From assembly GCF_000470315.2 (NCBI RefSeq), contig NZ_CBRF02000022.1, forward strand, positions 18,607 through 82,606: DNA of 64,000 bases, written 5' to 3'. Numbering within the stretch: the first letter of the stretch is position 1; the number at the start of each line of letters is the position of its first letter. A program made the position numbers and the translations under genes. The stretch comes from Psychromonas sp. SP041. Lineage in GTDB: Bacteria > Pseudomonadota > Gammaproteobacteria > Enterobacterales > Psychromonadaceae. This document shows, piece after piece, positions 18,384-29,615 of this stretch. The notes beneath the pieces are model-generated. The model searched no databases. It saw only the letters and a program-made list of their open reading frames with translations, and was not told the origin of the DNA.

Positions 18384-18422
18384 ATACCAATTACATTAAA
18401 TAAGCATTCTAAATTTTGCGCA
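18384..18422 (+). repeat. Solo end of the ATACCA repeat family
   Basis: About 39 bases start ATACCAATTACATTAAATAA and run into TTCTAAATTTTGCGCA. They match a fragment at 46934-46966 and, more loosely, the left end of the full repeat at 43870. It stops exactly at the icd terminator. Confidence 0.65.
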
Positions 18423-18459
18423 AAAAAAAGCCACTAAGTGAATCACTTAATGGCTTTAT
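18422..18459 (-). terminator. Terminator of icd
   Basis: Read on the minus strand, AAAGCCATTAAGTG and CACTTAGTGGCTTT form a stem with one mismatch, followed by a long T run. Confidence 0.85.
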
Positions 18460-18526
18460 GGATACTCACGTTATAAAACGTTTACGTTGAGCTTTCCCCA
18501 CTCAACATAATGACTACAATCGAAAA

Positions 18527-21061
<2,535 letters not shown>

Positions 21062-21763
21062 GTGAATCAACCTCCAATAAATAAAACCAATAACAAATTT
21101 AAAGCAGACTCAACAGCAAGTAAGCGATCTGGTAAAAAACCTACTCACTTTAATGTAAAAAAAGCAGCGCATAAAAAGTTTGTACCGAAAAAGGTACTAC
21201 CTAAGTCAATGCAAAAAGTAGTCTTATTTAACAAACCCTTTGATGTATTAAGTCAATTTACCGATGAAGGTAATGAAGATTCAATGCGTGAAACATTAAA
21301 AGACTATATTGATATTCCAAATATCTATGCTGCAGGGCGCTTAGACAGAGATAGCGAAGGTTTATTAGTATTAACCAATGATGGACAACTTCAATCAGAG
21401 ATTACCCAACCAGGTAAAAAGACAGAAAAGACTTATTGGGTACAAGTTGAAGGTGCACCTAGCGAAGCTGACTTAGATAAGTTACGCAAAGGCGTTAAAT
21501 TAAAAGATGGCATGACCATGCCAGCAAAAGTAAAAATAATGGATAACCCTGATATTTGGGAACGTTACCCTGCAATTCGTGAACGCGCTAATATTCCAAC
21601 AACGTGGTTAAGCATTACCATATCAGAAGGTCGTAACCGCCAAGTGCGTCGTATGACTGCTAACATCGGCTTTCCAACGTTACGTTTAATACGTTACTCC
21701 ATTGGCGAATGGACAATTAAAGGCTTAGCTAACGGTACTTACACCGTGCTTAAAAATACTTAA
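21062..21763 (+). CDS. rluE: 23S rRNA pseudouridine synthase of the RluE/RsuA family
   Basis: This 233-residue enzyme makes a single pseudouridine in rRNA. The catalytic motif [17 protein letters not shown] (Asp near residue 95) and the RsuA-type KTYWVQVEG and [22 protein letters not shown] segments are clear. RluE itself, which modifies U2457 of 23S rRNA, is the best match because there is no S4 domain. The first 50 residues are a very basic Lys/Asn/Ser-rich tail. The start is GTG at 21062 with AAGGG about 8 bases upstream. No earlier ATG is in frame. Confidence 0.88.
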   Translation: MNQPPINKTNNKFKADSTASKRSGKKPTHFNVKKAAHKKFVPKKVLPKSMQKVVLFNKPFDVLSQFTDEGNEDSMRETLKDYIDIPNIYAAGRLDRDSEGLLVLTNDGQLQSEITQPGKKTEKTYWVQVEGAPSEADLDKLRKGVKLKDGMTMPAKVKIMDNPDIWERYPAIRERANIPTTWLSITISEGRNRQVRRMTANIGFPTLRLIRYSIGEWTIKGLANGTYTVLKNT

Positions 21764-21766
21764 CAC

Positions 21767-21799
21767 AAAACTAGCCATTGATAGTGAATGGCTAGTTTT
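21767..21799. terminator. Bidirectional terminator between rluE and murI
   Basis: AAAACTAGCCATT and AATGGCTAGTTTT pair perfectly around a 7-base loop. A second possible hairpin lies nearby (21836-21866, AACGATG...CATCGTTATT). Confidence 0.82.
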
Positions 21800-21885
21800 A
21801 GCGAAACTAAGTTAAGTTCGCTTATATTAACAATAACGATGCTATGAAATACGTCATCGTTATTGTCGATTGCTATAAAGCTTGC

Positions 21886-22698
21886 TTATAGATTACAAAA
21901 GCTTAATTGTGTAAATCCATAGTCAATGAAGCGTTTGTGTAAAGCAGATAAATACGTTTGATTAGCAAATGTTTGAGTATAAAAAGCTTGATGGCTTTGT
22001 AATGCTAAATCACCTACCTCTTTTTCAAGCTTTAATAACTTTTGTACTCTCAGTGCAATTGCCTTACCAGAATCCACTAAACAAATAGAACGTGTAAAAC
22101 ACGCTGATATTTCTTGTTTAAGTAAAGGAAAATGCGTGCAACCTAAGACTAATGTGTCAGGCATATTTTTTTCATCTTTAATCCAAGGTGCCAATATTGC
22201 TTCAAAATCACTTTGCAGTAACGTTTTTCCCATTAACTTATCTTCGGCTAACTTAACCAATTTCGTAGAACCAATGCGCAGCACCGTTTTATCAGCGGCA
22301 AATTCATTGATCAAAGCAGTGGTATAAACGCGCTCAATAGTGCCTGGTGTTGCTAATAATCCAATGATATTGTTATTAGTGACTAAGGTAGCCGGTTTAA
22401 TCGCAGGAACGACACCAACAATGGGAATAGAAAAATGTTGACGCAAATCTTCAAGAGCAATGGTACTCGCTGAGTTACAAGCGATCACAATCATATCTGT
22501 GGGGTATTCTTTTATAAAATCAGCAAGTAATTGTGTAATGCGTTTAATGAGCTTTTCTCTTGATAGCTCACCGTAAGGAAAATAAGCATTATCAAACAAA
22601 TAATGACATTTGATGGTTGGATTAACGTTAATAATCTGTTCATAAACCGATAAGCCCCCTACTCCAGAATCAAATATAAGCACTCGTTTAGCTGACAT
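21886..22698 (-). CDS. murI: Glutamate racemase
   Basis: MurI interconverts L- and D-glutamate for peptidoglycan. The 270-residue protein shows IFDSGVGGLSVYEQI near residue 8, VIACNSASTIALE near 70 (first catalytic Cys), and LGCTHFPLLK near 185 (second catalytic Cys). NAYFPYGELSREKL follows the first motif as expected. It is convergent with rluE and about 200 bp from the divergent trmA. In many gammaproteobacteria murI is near trmA, which fits. Confidence 0.95.
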   Translation of the reverse strand: MSAKRVLIFDSGVGGLSVYEQIINVNPTIKCHYLFDNAYFPYGELSREKLIKRITQLLADFIKEYPTDMIVIACNSASTIALEDLRQHFSIPIVGVVPAIKPATLVTNNNIIGLLATPGTIERVYTTALINEFAADKTVLRIGSTKLVKLAEDKLMGKTLLQSDFEAILAPWIKDEKNMPDTLVLGCTHFPLLKQEISACFTRSICLVDSGKAIALRVQKLLKLEKEVGDLALQSHQAFYTQTFANQTYLSALHKRFIDYGFTQLSFCNL

Positions 22699-22897
22699 AT
22701 CACTGCTTCCTCAATAAAAAAAGTATTTTAGCCTGTAATCGAAGGAGAAAGAAATAAAATGATCAACTAGATAGGTACAGAAATACCATGACATTCTGTT
22801 TTCACTAGCCAAGTTCTACTGCCTGCTTTAGAATGCCCCTCCATTTATATGCTATTGATTGAATAGTGACATACAGATTTAGAATACAGAGGTAATA

Positions 22898-24001
22898 ATG
22901 AGCTTAGAATTTGTTGATCCGGACAATTATGAATCACAATTAGACGCTAAAAAAGAGCAATTTACACAACTCTTTTCAACCTTTGAACTACCTGAATTAG
23001 ATTGTTTTGCTTCAGAAAAACAACATTACCGTATGCGTAGTCAGTTTCGTGTTTGGCATGAAGATGAAGATCTGTATTTTTACATGACTAATCAAGAGAC
23101 GCGTCAGCGTATTCGTGTTGAGCAATTCTTACCAGCAAGCACCTTAATTAATAAATTAATGCCAATGTTAGTTGAAGAGTTAAAAGTCTCTCCTATTCTA
23201 CGTTTTAAACTATTCCAAGCTAACTTCCTATCGAGTTTAAGTGGCGAAATCATGGTTAGCTTGCTTTATCACAAAGTATTAGATGACGAATGGTTAACTG
23301 CAATAAAAGCCTTAAAAGAACGTTTATCTGAACACTTCACCATCAATATCATTGGCCGAGCAAGACGTCAGAAGTTTATTGTTGATAATGATTTCGTGAT
23401 TGAAAAGCTAGAGGTTGATGGACAACAATTAATCTATCAGCAAGTTGAAAATAGTTTTACACAACCGAATGCTAAAGTGTCTGTCGATATGTTGGAATGG
23501 GCCATTGATTGTACGCGTGATAGTGAAGGTGATTTGTTAGAGCTGTATTGTGGTAACGGTAACTTCTCGTTAGCGCTCGCTAAAAACTTTAACCGCGTGT
23601 TAGCAACCGAAGTTTCAACGCCGTCAGTTAATTCTGCACAATTTAATATTGCTGCAAATAACATAGATAACGTAACCATCGTGCGTATGTCCGCTGAAGA
23701 GTTTACACAGGCGATTAATGGTGTTCGTGAGTTTAATCGTTTAAAAGAGAAGAATGTTGAGTTATCTAGCTACCAATGCAACACTATTTTTGTTGATCCA
23801 CCGCGTGCAGGCTTAGATGACGATACAGTTAAAATGGTACAGCAGTACGAGAATATAATGTACATCAGCTGTAACCCTGAAACATTAAAAGATAACCTAG
23901 AAGTCTTTACTCAAACGCATGACATTAAGAAGTTTTCTCTGTTTGATCAATTCCCTTACACACACCACACTGAAGCGGGTGTATTCTTAGTAAGAAAATA
24001 A
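22898..24001 (+). CDS. trmA: tRNA (uracil-5-)-methyltransferase
   Basis: TrmA makes ribothymidine at position 54 of tRNAs using SAM. The 367-residue length is normal. Key segments are [20 protein letters not shown] near residue 45, the SAM motif [19 protein letters not shown] near 215, [11 protein letters not shown] near 300, and the catalytic Cys in [13 protein letters not shown] near 325. The C-terminus [18 protein letters not shown] carries the catalytic base Glu. An AGAGGTAATA ribosome site precedes the ATG. Confidence 0.96.
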   Translation: MSLEFVDPDNYESQLDAKKEQFTQLFSTFELPELDCFASEKQHYRMRSQFRVWHEDEDLYFYMTNQETRQRIRVEQFLPASTLINKLMPMLVEELKVSPILRFKLFQANFLSSLSGEIMVSLLYHKVLDDEWLTAIKALKERLSEHFTINIIGRARRQKFIVDNDFVIEKLEVDGQQLIYQQVENSFTQPNAKVSVDMLEWAIDCTRDSEGDLLELYCGNGNFSLALAKNFNRVLATEVSTPSVNSAQFNIAANNIDNVTIVRMSAEEFTQAINGVREFNRLKEKNVELSSYQCNTIFVDPPRAGLDDDTVKMVQQYENIMYISCNPETLKDNLEVFTQTHDIKKFSLFDQFPYTHHTEAGVFLVRK

Positions 24002-24026
24002 AGCGCTAATATCAAGTGCCCATACT

Positions 24027-24074
24027 TAGTATTAGTATTTAGTATTTAGTATTTAGTGCTTAGTGCTTAGTGCT
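24027..24074. repeat. Heptamer tandem repeat (TAGTATT / TAGTGCT)
   Basis: Seven 7-base units follow one another: TAGTAT, three TAGTATT and three TAGTGCT. The array is just after trmA and before its terminator. Confidence 0.85.
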
Positions 24075-24096
24075 TAGGTAAACAATATAGCTAAAC

Positions 24097-24137
24097 AAAA
24101 AAAGAGCTCAATATGCAAATATTGAGCTCTTTTTTTA
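24097..24137. terminator. Bidirectional terminator between trmA and the dienelactone hydrolase gene
   Basis: AAAAAAAGAGCTCAATAT and ATATTGAGCTCTTTTTTT pair around GCAA, with A and T runs on both sides. Confidence 0.92.
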
Positions 24138-24205
24138 ACACTTAATTAAATATAACGTCATGAAATAAGTGTCGTTCAGTTTCTAGGACTACAAAGCTAT
24201 ATCGC

Positions 24206-25147
24206 TTAGCTCGTCGCTAAATGCTTATTAAAGAAGTCGATGCTTCTATCCCATGCTAGGTCAGCCATGGTTGGTACATAACGCGCTGTCGAATCATTAT
24301 GGAAGCCATGATTGGCTTTTTCATACATAAACATTTCGTAATCAACATTATATTTTTTCAAATCAGCTTCATATTCAGGCCAATACGCATTAACTCTTTT
24401 ATCAAGCTCAGCTAATTGAATTAATAACGGTGCTTTAATATTTTTTCTTAACTCTGAAGCGGCTGGAGTACCGTAAAATGGGACGCCTGCATCTAATGTT
24501 TCAGGTACCGTTGCGGCTAGCATGTTAACAATATAGCCACCAAAACAGAAACCAACCGCCCCTAGCTTGCCGTTACTTTGTGGATGCTCTTTCAAAAATG
24601 ATGCTGCCGCAATAAAGTCTTGTTCAATTTTGACTTTATCAAGTGACTTCTGCATCACTTTACCTTCGTCATCATTACCTGGATAGCCACCTAGTGGATA
24701 CAAGGCATCAGGTGCAAATGCGATAAATCCAGCTTTCGCTAAACGACGCGCTACGTCTTTAATGTAAGGGTTTAAACCACGGTTTTCATGAATAACTAAT
24801 ACAACAGGTAGTTTACCATCCACTTTTTTAGGTGTTACAAAATACCCTTGTCCTTCACCATGGCCTTGTGGCGATGAGAACTTTTCATAGGTTGCAGTAA
24901 TATCAGCATCATTAAATGAAATTTGCTCCGCTAATGCATAGTTAGGAGATAAAGCAGTAGAAAGTGTGGCTAAAGTAATACCTGCTCCAGCAATGCCCGC
25001 AAGCCTTCTCAAAAAGGTACGTCGATCAATATCTCCATGTGCATATTCATCGTACCAATCAAAAGCTTCTTGAGGAATTTGCACTGTATTTTGTTCTTCT
25101 GTTCCTGATGTTAACTGCGGTGATTGTTGCTGCATAGGGTTAGTCAT
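24206..25147 (-). CDS. Dienelactone hydrolase family protein with Tat signal
   Basis: This 313-residue alpha/beta hydrolase has a twin-arginine export signal: DIDRRTFLRRLAGIAGAGITLATLSTALSPNYALA at about residues 41-75, so it should fold in the cytoplasm and act in the periplasm. The hydrolase domain has the nucleophile GFCFGGYIV (Cys in the GxCxG motif), an Asp/Glu region LLIQLAELDKRVN, and the His in KANHGFHND. These match the dienelactone hydrolase (carboxymethylenebutenolidase) triad. The natural substrate is unknown. The Met at 25147 is chosen as start; an extension to 25303 adds hydrophobic, AT-rich residues that do not look coding. The gene is monocistronic. Confidence 0.88.
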   Translation of the reverse strand: MTNPMQQQSPQLTSGTEEQNTVQIPQEAFDWYDEYAHGDIDRRTFLRRLAGIAGAGITLATLSTALSPNYALAEQISFNDADITATYEKFSSPQGHGEGQGYFVTPKKVDGKLPVVLVIHENRGLNPYIKDVARRLAKAGFIAFAPDALYPLGGYPGNDDEGKVMQKSLDKVKIEQDFIAAASFLKEHPQSNGKLGAVGFCFGGYIVNMLAATVPETLDAGVPFYGTPAASELRKNIKAPLLIQLAELDKRVNAYWPEYEADLKKYNVDYEMFMYEKANHGFHNDSTARYVPTMADLAWDRSIDFFNKHLATS

Positions 25148-25563
25148 ATTCACACTCTCATTATTAAACGTTACGGACATTATTGAAATGCTATGGAAAA
25201 CAAAAAAACGATCGTTCAAAAGATAACTATTTTTTAAACAACTGTAAATCAAATAATAACCATTAAAATAATAAGTGAAATTAACATATAGAACAAAAAA
25301 CATTATTAATTATCTTTGAAGATGGCTATTTATATGGGGTTTTAGAAGATAAAAAAATAACAGGAATAGTAATAAGACATATTCAAAAGAGACTAATTAG
25401 CTTGAATATGTGATCTAAACCTTGTGTAGAGCAATTAAATTTGAGGAAGAAATAGTTGTAAATGGTGATTATTTTTACAACGTTGATAATAAAGTAGCAG
25501 TAGAGTTGATAGTAAAATTAATCGTACAAAAATGGGTTATTTTAACTAATAAAATGAGAACGT
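25148..25563. other. Intergenic, nothing recognised
   Basis: This 416-bp AT-rich stretch contains the promoter of the dienelactone hydrolase gene. No ORF with a ribosome site, RNA gene or repeat was seen. Confidence 0.5.
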
Positions 25564-26424
25564 CTATTTATTGCCATTAGTATTAATCGCTTTAATATAA
25601 GATCCAACAACAGTGACATCATATTGCGCTTGTATTTCTGTTAGTGCAGCAGAGATATGTGCATCTTCTTGGTGCCCATCAATATCAATAAAAAAGTGAT
25701 AATTACCAATTTGAGAACGCGTAGGACGCGACATAATCGAGGTTAAATTCACTTTTTGTAATGCAAAAGCACTCACAATATTGCCTAGTACACCGGGACA
25801 ATCTTGTTTGTTATTAACAACTAACGTGGTTTTATACTCTTTACCTTGAATACGCGCTTGTGGTGTTTCTGAAAGGACTAAAAAACGCGTCTGGTTATTC
25901 CTATAATTAGTAACATCATTATCAATGAGCTTGGCATCATTAGCATGTGACAATGCATGTTGCGGAATAATCGCTCCTGCTGTTTTGCCTTTTTTCTGTG
26001 CTAATACCAAAGACTCAATATTGCTTTGTGTCATGTGGATCTGCACACCTTCCAAACCGTTAATGAACTCAGAACATTGTCCGTGGGCAACAAACTGAAC
26101 ATATAAGTCAGTTAGCTCTGATAGCTGCTCACAAAAACCAACAAATGAAAATTGAATAGGTAATAGTAACTCAGAGATCACTGATAACTTAGTATCAAGT
26201 AGTTGATCTAGTACGACTTGTACATAACCTTCCGATAAATTCTCAATCGGTAGTACGCCTAATTGGCAATCTTTACCAATGGCTTCAAAGGTTTGTGACA
26301 ACGTTGCATAGTATTGAATATGTGTTGTTTGTAGCGGCTCTTTAGCTTGTATAGCTTGAATGTATTGCTTAGTTGCGAGATCAGAGAATGTATCTTTAGG
26401 GCCAAGCGTTGCAATGTTAAGCAT
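25564..26424 (-). CDS. pheA: Prephenate dehydratase (stand-alone)
   Basis: This 286-residue enzyme converts prephenate to phenylpyruvate for phenylalanine synthesis. The dehydratase domain covers about residues 1-180 (TLGPKDTFSDLA, GVLPIENLSEGYV, and the NQTRFLVLS form of the TRF motif). A regulatory ACT domain covers about 195-280 (TTLVVNNKQDCPGVLGNIVSAFALQKVNLTSIMSRPTR), where phenylalanine binds. Unlike the E. coli enzyme there is no chorismate mutase domain at the N-terminus. That activity must come from elsewhere. The gene lies 75 bp after rpoH on the same strand, separated by a terminator. Confidence 0.9.
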   Translation of the reverse strand: MLNIATLGPKDTFSDLATKQYIQAIQAKEPLQTTHIQYYATLSQTFEAIGKDCQLGVLPIENLSEGYVQVVLDQLLDTKLSVISELLLPIQFSFVGFCEQLSELTDLYVQFVAHGQCSEFINGLEGVQIHMTQSNIESLVLAQKKGKTAGAIIPQHALSHANDAKLIDNDVTNYRNNQTRFLVLSETPQARIQGKEYKTTLVVNNKQDCPGVLGNIVSAFALQKVNLTSIMSRPTRSQIGNYHFFIDIDGHQEDAHISAALTEIQAQYDVTVVGSYIKAINTNGNK

Positions 26425-26456
26425 AAAGTACCGAGTTGATGTGTTATAGAAAGGAA

Positions 26457-26482
26457 TAAAAAAGGTGAGCTAAAGCTCACCT
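26457..26482 (-). terminator. Terminator of rpoH
   Basis: On the minus strand AGGTGAGCTTTAGCTCACCT folds into an 8-9 bp stem followed by TTTTTTT. It lies between rpoH and pheA. Confidence 0.88.
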
Positions 26483-26499
26483 AATCAAATTGTTACTCG

Positions 26500-27348
26500 T
26501 TAGAAATCCATATTGGTCTTGAGTTTCTTCAATGCGTTAGCTTCTAACTGGCGAACACGTTCTGCTGAAATACCATAACGATCAGCTAAATCATGTAACG
26601 TCGCTTTAGGTTCACTTAACCAACGAGAACTTAAAATATCTTGGCTACGTGCATCTAATGTTGATAACGCAGAATACAGTTTATTTTTAGTATGAGACTC
26701 TGTGTTTTCTTGCTCAATTTGCGTTTCTACACTTGCGCTTTTGTCTTCAAGATAATGCATTGGTGCGAAATTGTTATCGTCATCATCATTAACACTTAAA
26801 TCAAATGAATGATCCTGTGCATTTAAACGCGATTCCATTTCAAGTACATCTTTAGTACTTACATTTAAGTCTTCTGCTACCGCTTCAACTTCTTCTTTTT
26901 TAAACCAGCCTAAACGTTTTTTAGATTTACGAAGGTTAAAGAACAATTTACGTTGTGCTTTAGTGGTTGCAATTTTAACTACGCGCCAGTTACGAATAAC
27001 GTACTCATGAATTTCAGCTTTAATCCAATGCACAGCAAAAGATACAAGACGCACACCCACAGTTGGGTCAAAGCGTTTAACTGCTTTCATTAAGCCTACG
27101 TTACCTTCTTGAATTAAATCAGCTTGTGCTAGACCATAACCGGCATAGCTTTTAGCAATGTAAGCCACAAAACGAAGATGTGACATGACTAACTTTTTAG
27201 CTGCTTCTAAATCACCTTGGTAAAATAGACGCTCTGCTAACTCTTGTTCTTCTTCAGCGCTTAGCTTTGAGAATGAGTTTACAGATTGAACATAGGCTCC
27301 AATACTTCCTTGAGGAACGATACTCATTGAATTTATTGTTTCACTCAT
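26500..27348 (-). CDS. rpoH: Heat-shock sigma factor RpoH (sigma-32)
   Basis: This 282-residue sigma factor directs RNA polymerase to heat-shock promoters. Region 1.2/2 includes [61 protein letters not shown]. The RpoH box is visible as [14 protein letters not shown] near residue 130. Region 4 ends with [24 protein letters not shown]. It lies beside ftsX-ftsE-ftsY as in E. coli, though a small gene separates them here. Thermosensor structure in the mRNA and DnaK-dependent turnover are expected from the family but were not analysed. Confidence 0.96.
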   Translation of the reverse strand: MSETINSMSIVPQGSIGAYVQSVNSFSKLSAEEEQELAERLFYQGDLEAAKKLVMSHLRFVAYIAKSYAGYGLAQADLIQEGNVGLMKAVKRFDPTVGVRLVSFAVHWIKAEIHEYVIRNWRVVKIATTKAQRKLFFNLRKSKKRLGWFKKEEVEAVAEDLNVSTKDVLEMESRLNAQDHSFDLSVNDDDDNNFAPMHYLEDKSASVETQIEQENTESHTKNKLYSALSTLDARSQDILSSRWLSEPKATLHDLADRYGISAERVRQLEANALKKLKTNMDF

Positions 27349-27461
27349 GATTCACCTTTGAAATACTTTAGGTTTAGATAATAGATGTTTTCTTAAAAAG
27401 ATAACAATTTATTATACAGTAGCAAACACAAAAGAAAAATACATTAACCAATGTAATAAAG

Positions 27462-27782
27462 TTAACTGGCTATCAAAAAATTCAAATAGCATTTTCTTTC
27501 AAGTTTACGTTTTACATAACGAGATAACCAGTATTGCCCTAATACATGATGTTGAAAAATATCTCGGAAATGTAAAGAATTAATACGCATAATCTGACCT
27601 TCATACAGGTCAAAAGTTCCATAGGCAATCAATCGACCATCAACCCGAATGACAAGGATTTCCTTACAGTCGGCAGTTAGCTCAATTAGCTTCATTTCTT
27701 TTTGGAAAGCCATTTGTTCTTGAATAAGTGCTTGGCAAGTAGGCGACGAGATTGGTAACAACTTAATATCAACAATTTTCAT
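27462..27782 (-). CDS. Small PanM/PanZ-like acetyltransferase-fold protein, diverged
   Basis: This 106-residue protein is probably a divergent PanM (YhhK), the GNAT-fold factor that activates aspartate decarboxylase PanD. By eye it aligns with remembered PanM in the middle: EILVIRVDGRLIAYGTFDL, then INSLHFRDIFQHHVLGQYWLSRYV, which parallels the PanM stretch that ends LGQYLL-like. The acetyl-CoA loop, RRRGVG in E. coli PanM, reads QHHVLG here, so cofactor binding may be lost or changed. It is shorter than the 127-residue E. coli protein at the C-terminus. Location between rpoH and ftsX supports the call, since panM is near rpoH in E. coli. The Met at 27782 has CAGGTG upstream and is preferred to one at 27860, which falls inside the ftsX terminator region. 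Confidence 0.6.
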   Translation of the reverse strand: MKIVDIKLLPISSPTCQALIQEQMAFQKEMKLIELTADCKEILVIRVDGRLIAYGTFDLYEGQIMRINSLHFRDIFQHHVLGQYWLSRYVKRKLERKCYLNFLIAS

Positions 27783-27843
27783 AAAACACCTGAAATCAAA
27801 TCTTCTCAAGAAATCCCCGTGAAGTAGATCACATAATACATGC

Positions 27844-27875
27844 AAAAAAAAAGAGATCAAGGTTGATCTCTTTAA
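27844..27875 (-). terminator. Terminator of the ftsYEX operon
   Basis: On the minus strand AAAGAGATCAACCTTGATCTCTTT folds into a 10-bp stem followed by a run of eight or nine T. Confidence 0.9.
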
Positions 27876-27935
27876 TTTATAAGTGCATAGGCTTAGCTAT
27901 GACTTATTCAAATATTATTTAATGAAGTGTTTAAA

Positions 27936-28925
27936 TTACTTTGGTTCTATTGTAACAAGGTATTGTTTCACTGAGATGAACGAAGCAATTAAACCTAATA
28001 ATGCACTCGTTACCAACAATATAATTGTTCCATCAAAACTGAGTGATATAAGTTCAAAGTTAGCTTGATAAAGTCCCGTTAAATTCATCACGCCAGACTC
28101 TAACCAAATCACCAGCACAAAAGAAAATAACCAAGCAATAACACCTCCTAAGAATCCATACCAAGCCCCTATATATAAATAAGGTAATTGAATAAAGCTA
28201 TTGGTTGCCCCTACTAACTTTAAGACTTCAATTTCGGCGCGTTGGTTAAGAATATTCAAACGAATAGTATTACTAACGATCAGAAGCACTGAAAGTAATA
28301 ATAAAGTAGCAATACCTATCACTACATCAACAACTAGATAGAATATAGCTTGTAATTTTTCTATCCAATCAATATCAACTCGTACTAAATCAATGTCTTG
28401 TTCACGCTCTAATTTAGCGACCAATAGCTTACTACCAGCAGTATTCATCGCGCCTTTAACTGGTACAACAACCAGTACTGCAGGTAATGGGTTTTCGTCT
28501 AAATAGTTTAATGCCTTTGAAAAACCAGACATTTCTTTAAACTCCTCCAATGCTTGATGGCGAGAAATATAAGTAACGGTTTCAATATCTTTATATAAAC
28601 CCAGTTTATTGATCAGTACTTGCACTCTTTCTTCTGAAATATCTTTTTTCAAAAACAAGCTAACTTCTGAAGCACTATCCCATTGCCCACTAACACGTTC
28701 TACGTTCTTATAAACAACGTGAAAGACAGTCGGTAGTGAAAGTGCAATACCGAGTACTAAAATGGTCATTAAGGTAGCAAAAGGTGTTTTCCATAGCTCA
28801 AAAAAGCTGCTTGAAAGTTGATGAACATGCTGACTAAGTGACGCTTTAACTCGAGCCAAAAAAGAGACTTTATTAATTTTTGGAGAGCCTGATAGCTTTC
28901 TTTTTGCACCCATTGAATTACTCAT
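27936..28925 (-). CDS. ftsX: Cell-division protein FtsX
   Basis: FtsX is the membrane partner of FtsE in the divisome, controlling septal peptidoglycan hydrolases. The 329-residue protein has a cytoplasmic N-tail, a first helix at about residues 50-75, a periplasmic loop (GQWDSASEVSLFLKKDISEERVQ onward), and three helices in the FtsX permease domain (about 205-325), including the ERAEIEVLKLVGATNSFI-type coupling segment (NQRAEIEVLKLVGATNSFIQLPY). Length is slightly less than in E. coli. It overlaps ftsE by 8 bases, so translation is coupled. Confidence 0.95.
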   Translation of the reverse strand: MSNSMGAKRKLSGSPKINKVSFLARVKASLSQHVHQLSSSFFELWKTPFATLMTILVLGIALSLPTVFHVVYKNVERVSGQWDSASEVSLFLKKDISEERVQVLINKLGLYKDIETVTYISRHQALEEFKEMSGFSKALNYLDENPLPAVLVVVPVKGAMNTAGSKLLVAKLEREQDIDLVRVDIDWIEKLQAIFYLVVDVVIGIATLLLLSVLLIVSNTIRLNILNQRAEIEVLKLVGATNSFIQLPYLYIGAWYGFLGGVIAWLFSFVLVIWLESGVMNLTGLYQANFELISLSFDGTIILLVTSALLGLIASFISVKQYLVTIEPK

Positions 28926-29598
28926 TACGTTCCCTTAATAAGCCATCATTAATCATATCGCCTTCACGCAACGTCAATGTGCGATAACGCATTTTTGCAA
29001 TCAGACCTAAATCATGTGTCGCGATCAATACTGACATACCAAATTGATTTAACGATTCAAATAAACTCAAAATCTCTAATGATAATTTTGGATCTAAGTT
29101 ACCTGTCGGTTCATCCGCTAATAATAGTGGAGGTTGATTAATGATTGCACGCGCAATACCAACACGTTGTTGCTCACCACCCGATAAATTAATAGGGAAA
29201 GAATGTTCTTTACCTGTTAACCCTACTTTATCTAATGCAGCTAAACTACGACGTCTTATTTCAAAGCTGCTATAGCCTTCAATCAATAAAGGTAAGCCTA
29301 CATTATCAAGCACCGTACGGTTCATTAATAAACGATGATCTTGAAAGATCATACCGATATGGCGACGTAAGTAAGGAATATCATCACCTTTAATATGGCT
29401 GATATCATTACCGTTTAAAACAATGCGACCTGTTGTTGGGCGTTCCATTAAACTAACTAATTTTAATAGTGTACTTTTACCAGAGCCTGAGTGACCTGTT
29501 AAAAAAGCCATTTCACCTTGTTTTAAATGAAAATCTACTTTATTTAAAGCGATTTGATTATCGCCATAAATTTTGCTGACTTCTTCAAATAATATCAT
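28918..29598 (-). CDS. ftsE: Cell-division ATPase FtsE
   Basis: FtsE is the cytosolic ATPase that drives FtsX. The 226-residue protein is nearly all nucleotide-binding domain: Walker A TGHSGSGKSTLLKL near residue 36, Q-loop MIFQDHRLL, signature LSGGEQQRVGIARA near 140, Walker B LLADEPTGNLDP and H-loop ATHDLGLI. Motifs and length match E. coli FtsE closely. It lies 17 bp after ftsY. Confidence 0.96.
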   Translation of the reverse strand: MILFEEVSKIYGDNQIALNKVDFHLKQGEMAFLTGHSGSGKSTLLKLVSLMERPTTGRIVLNGNDISHIKGDDIPYLRRHIGMIFQDHRLLMNRTVLDNVGLPLLIEGYSSFEIRRRSLAALDKVGLTGKEHSFPINLSGGEQQRVGIARAIINQPPLLLADEPTGNLDPKLSLEILSLFESLNQFGMSVLIATHDLGLIAKMRYRTLTLREGDMINDGLLRERNE

Positions 29599-29615
29599 TG
29601 TCTATTTTTACCTTG

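Larger units (their letters stand above)
18220..18526. other. Intergenic region with repeat end and terminator
   Basis: This 307-bp gap holds the promoter side of baeS, a solo repeat end at 18384-18422 and the icd terminator at 18422-18459. Confidence 0.55.

Noticed and set aside
25148..25303. N-terminal extension of the dienelactone hydrolase
   Set aside because: The added 52 residues are AT-rich and hydrophobic and would sit before a complete Tat signal. The Met at 25147 gives a normal exported protein.
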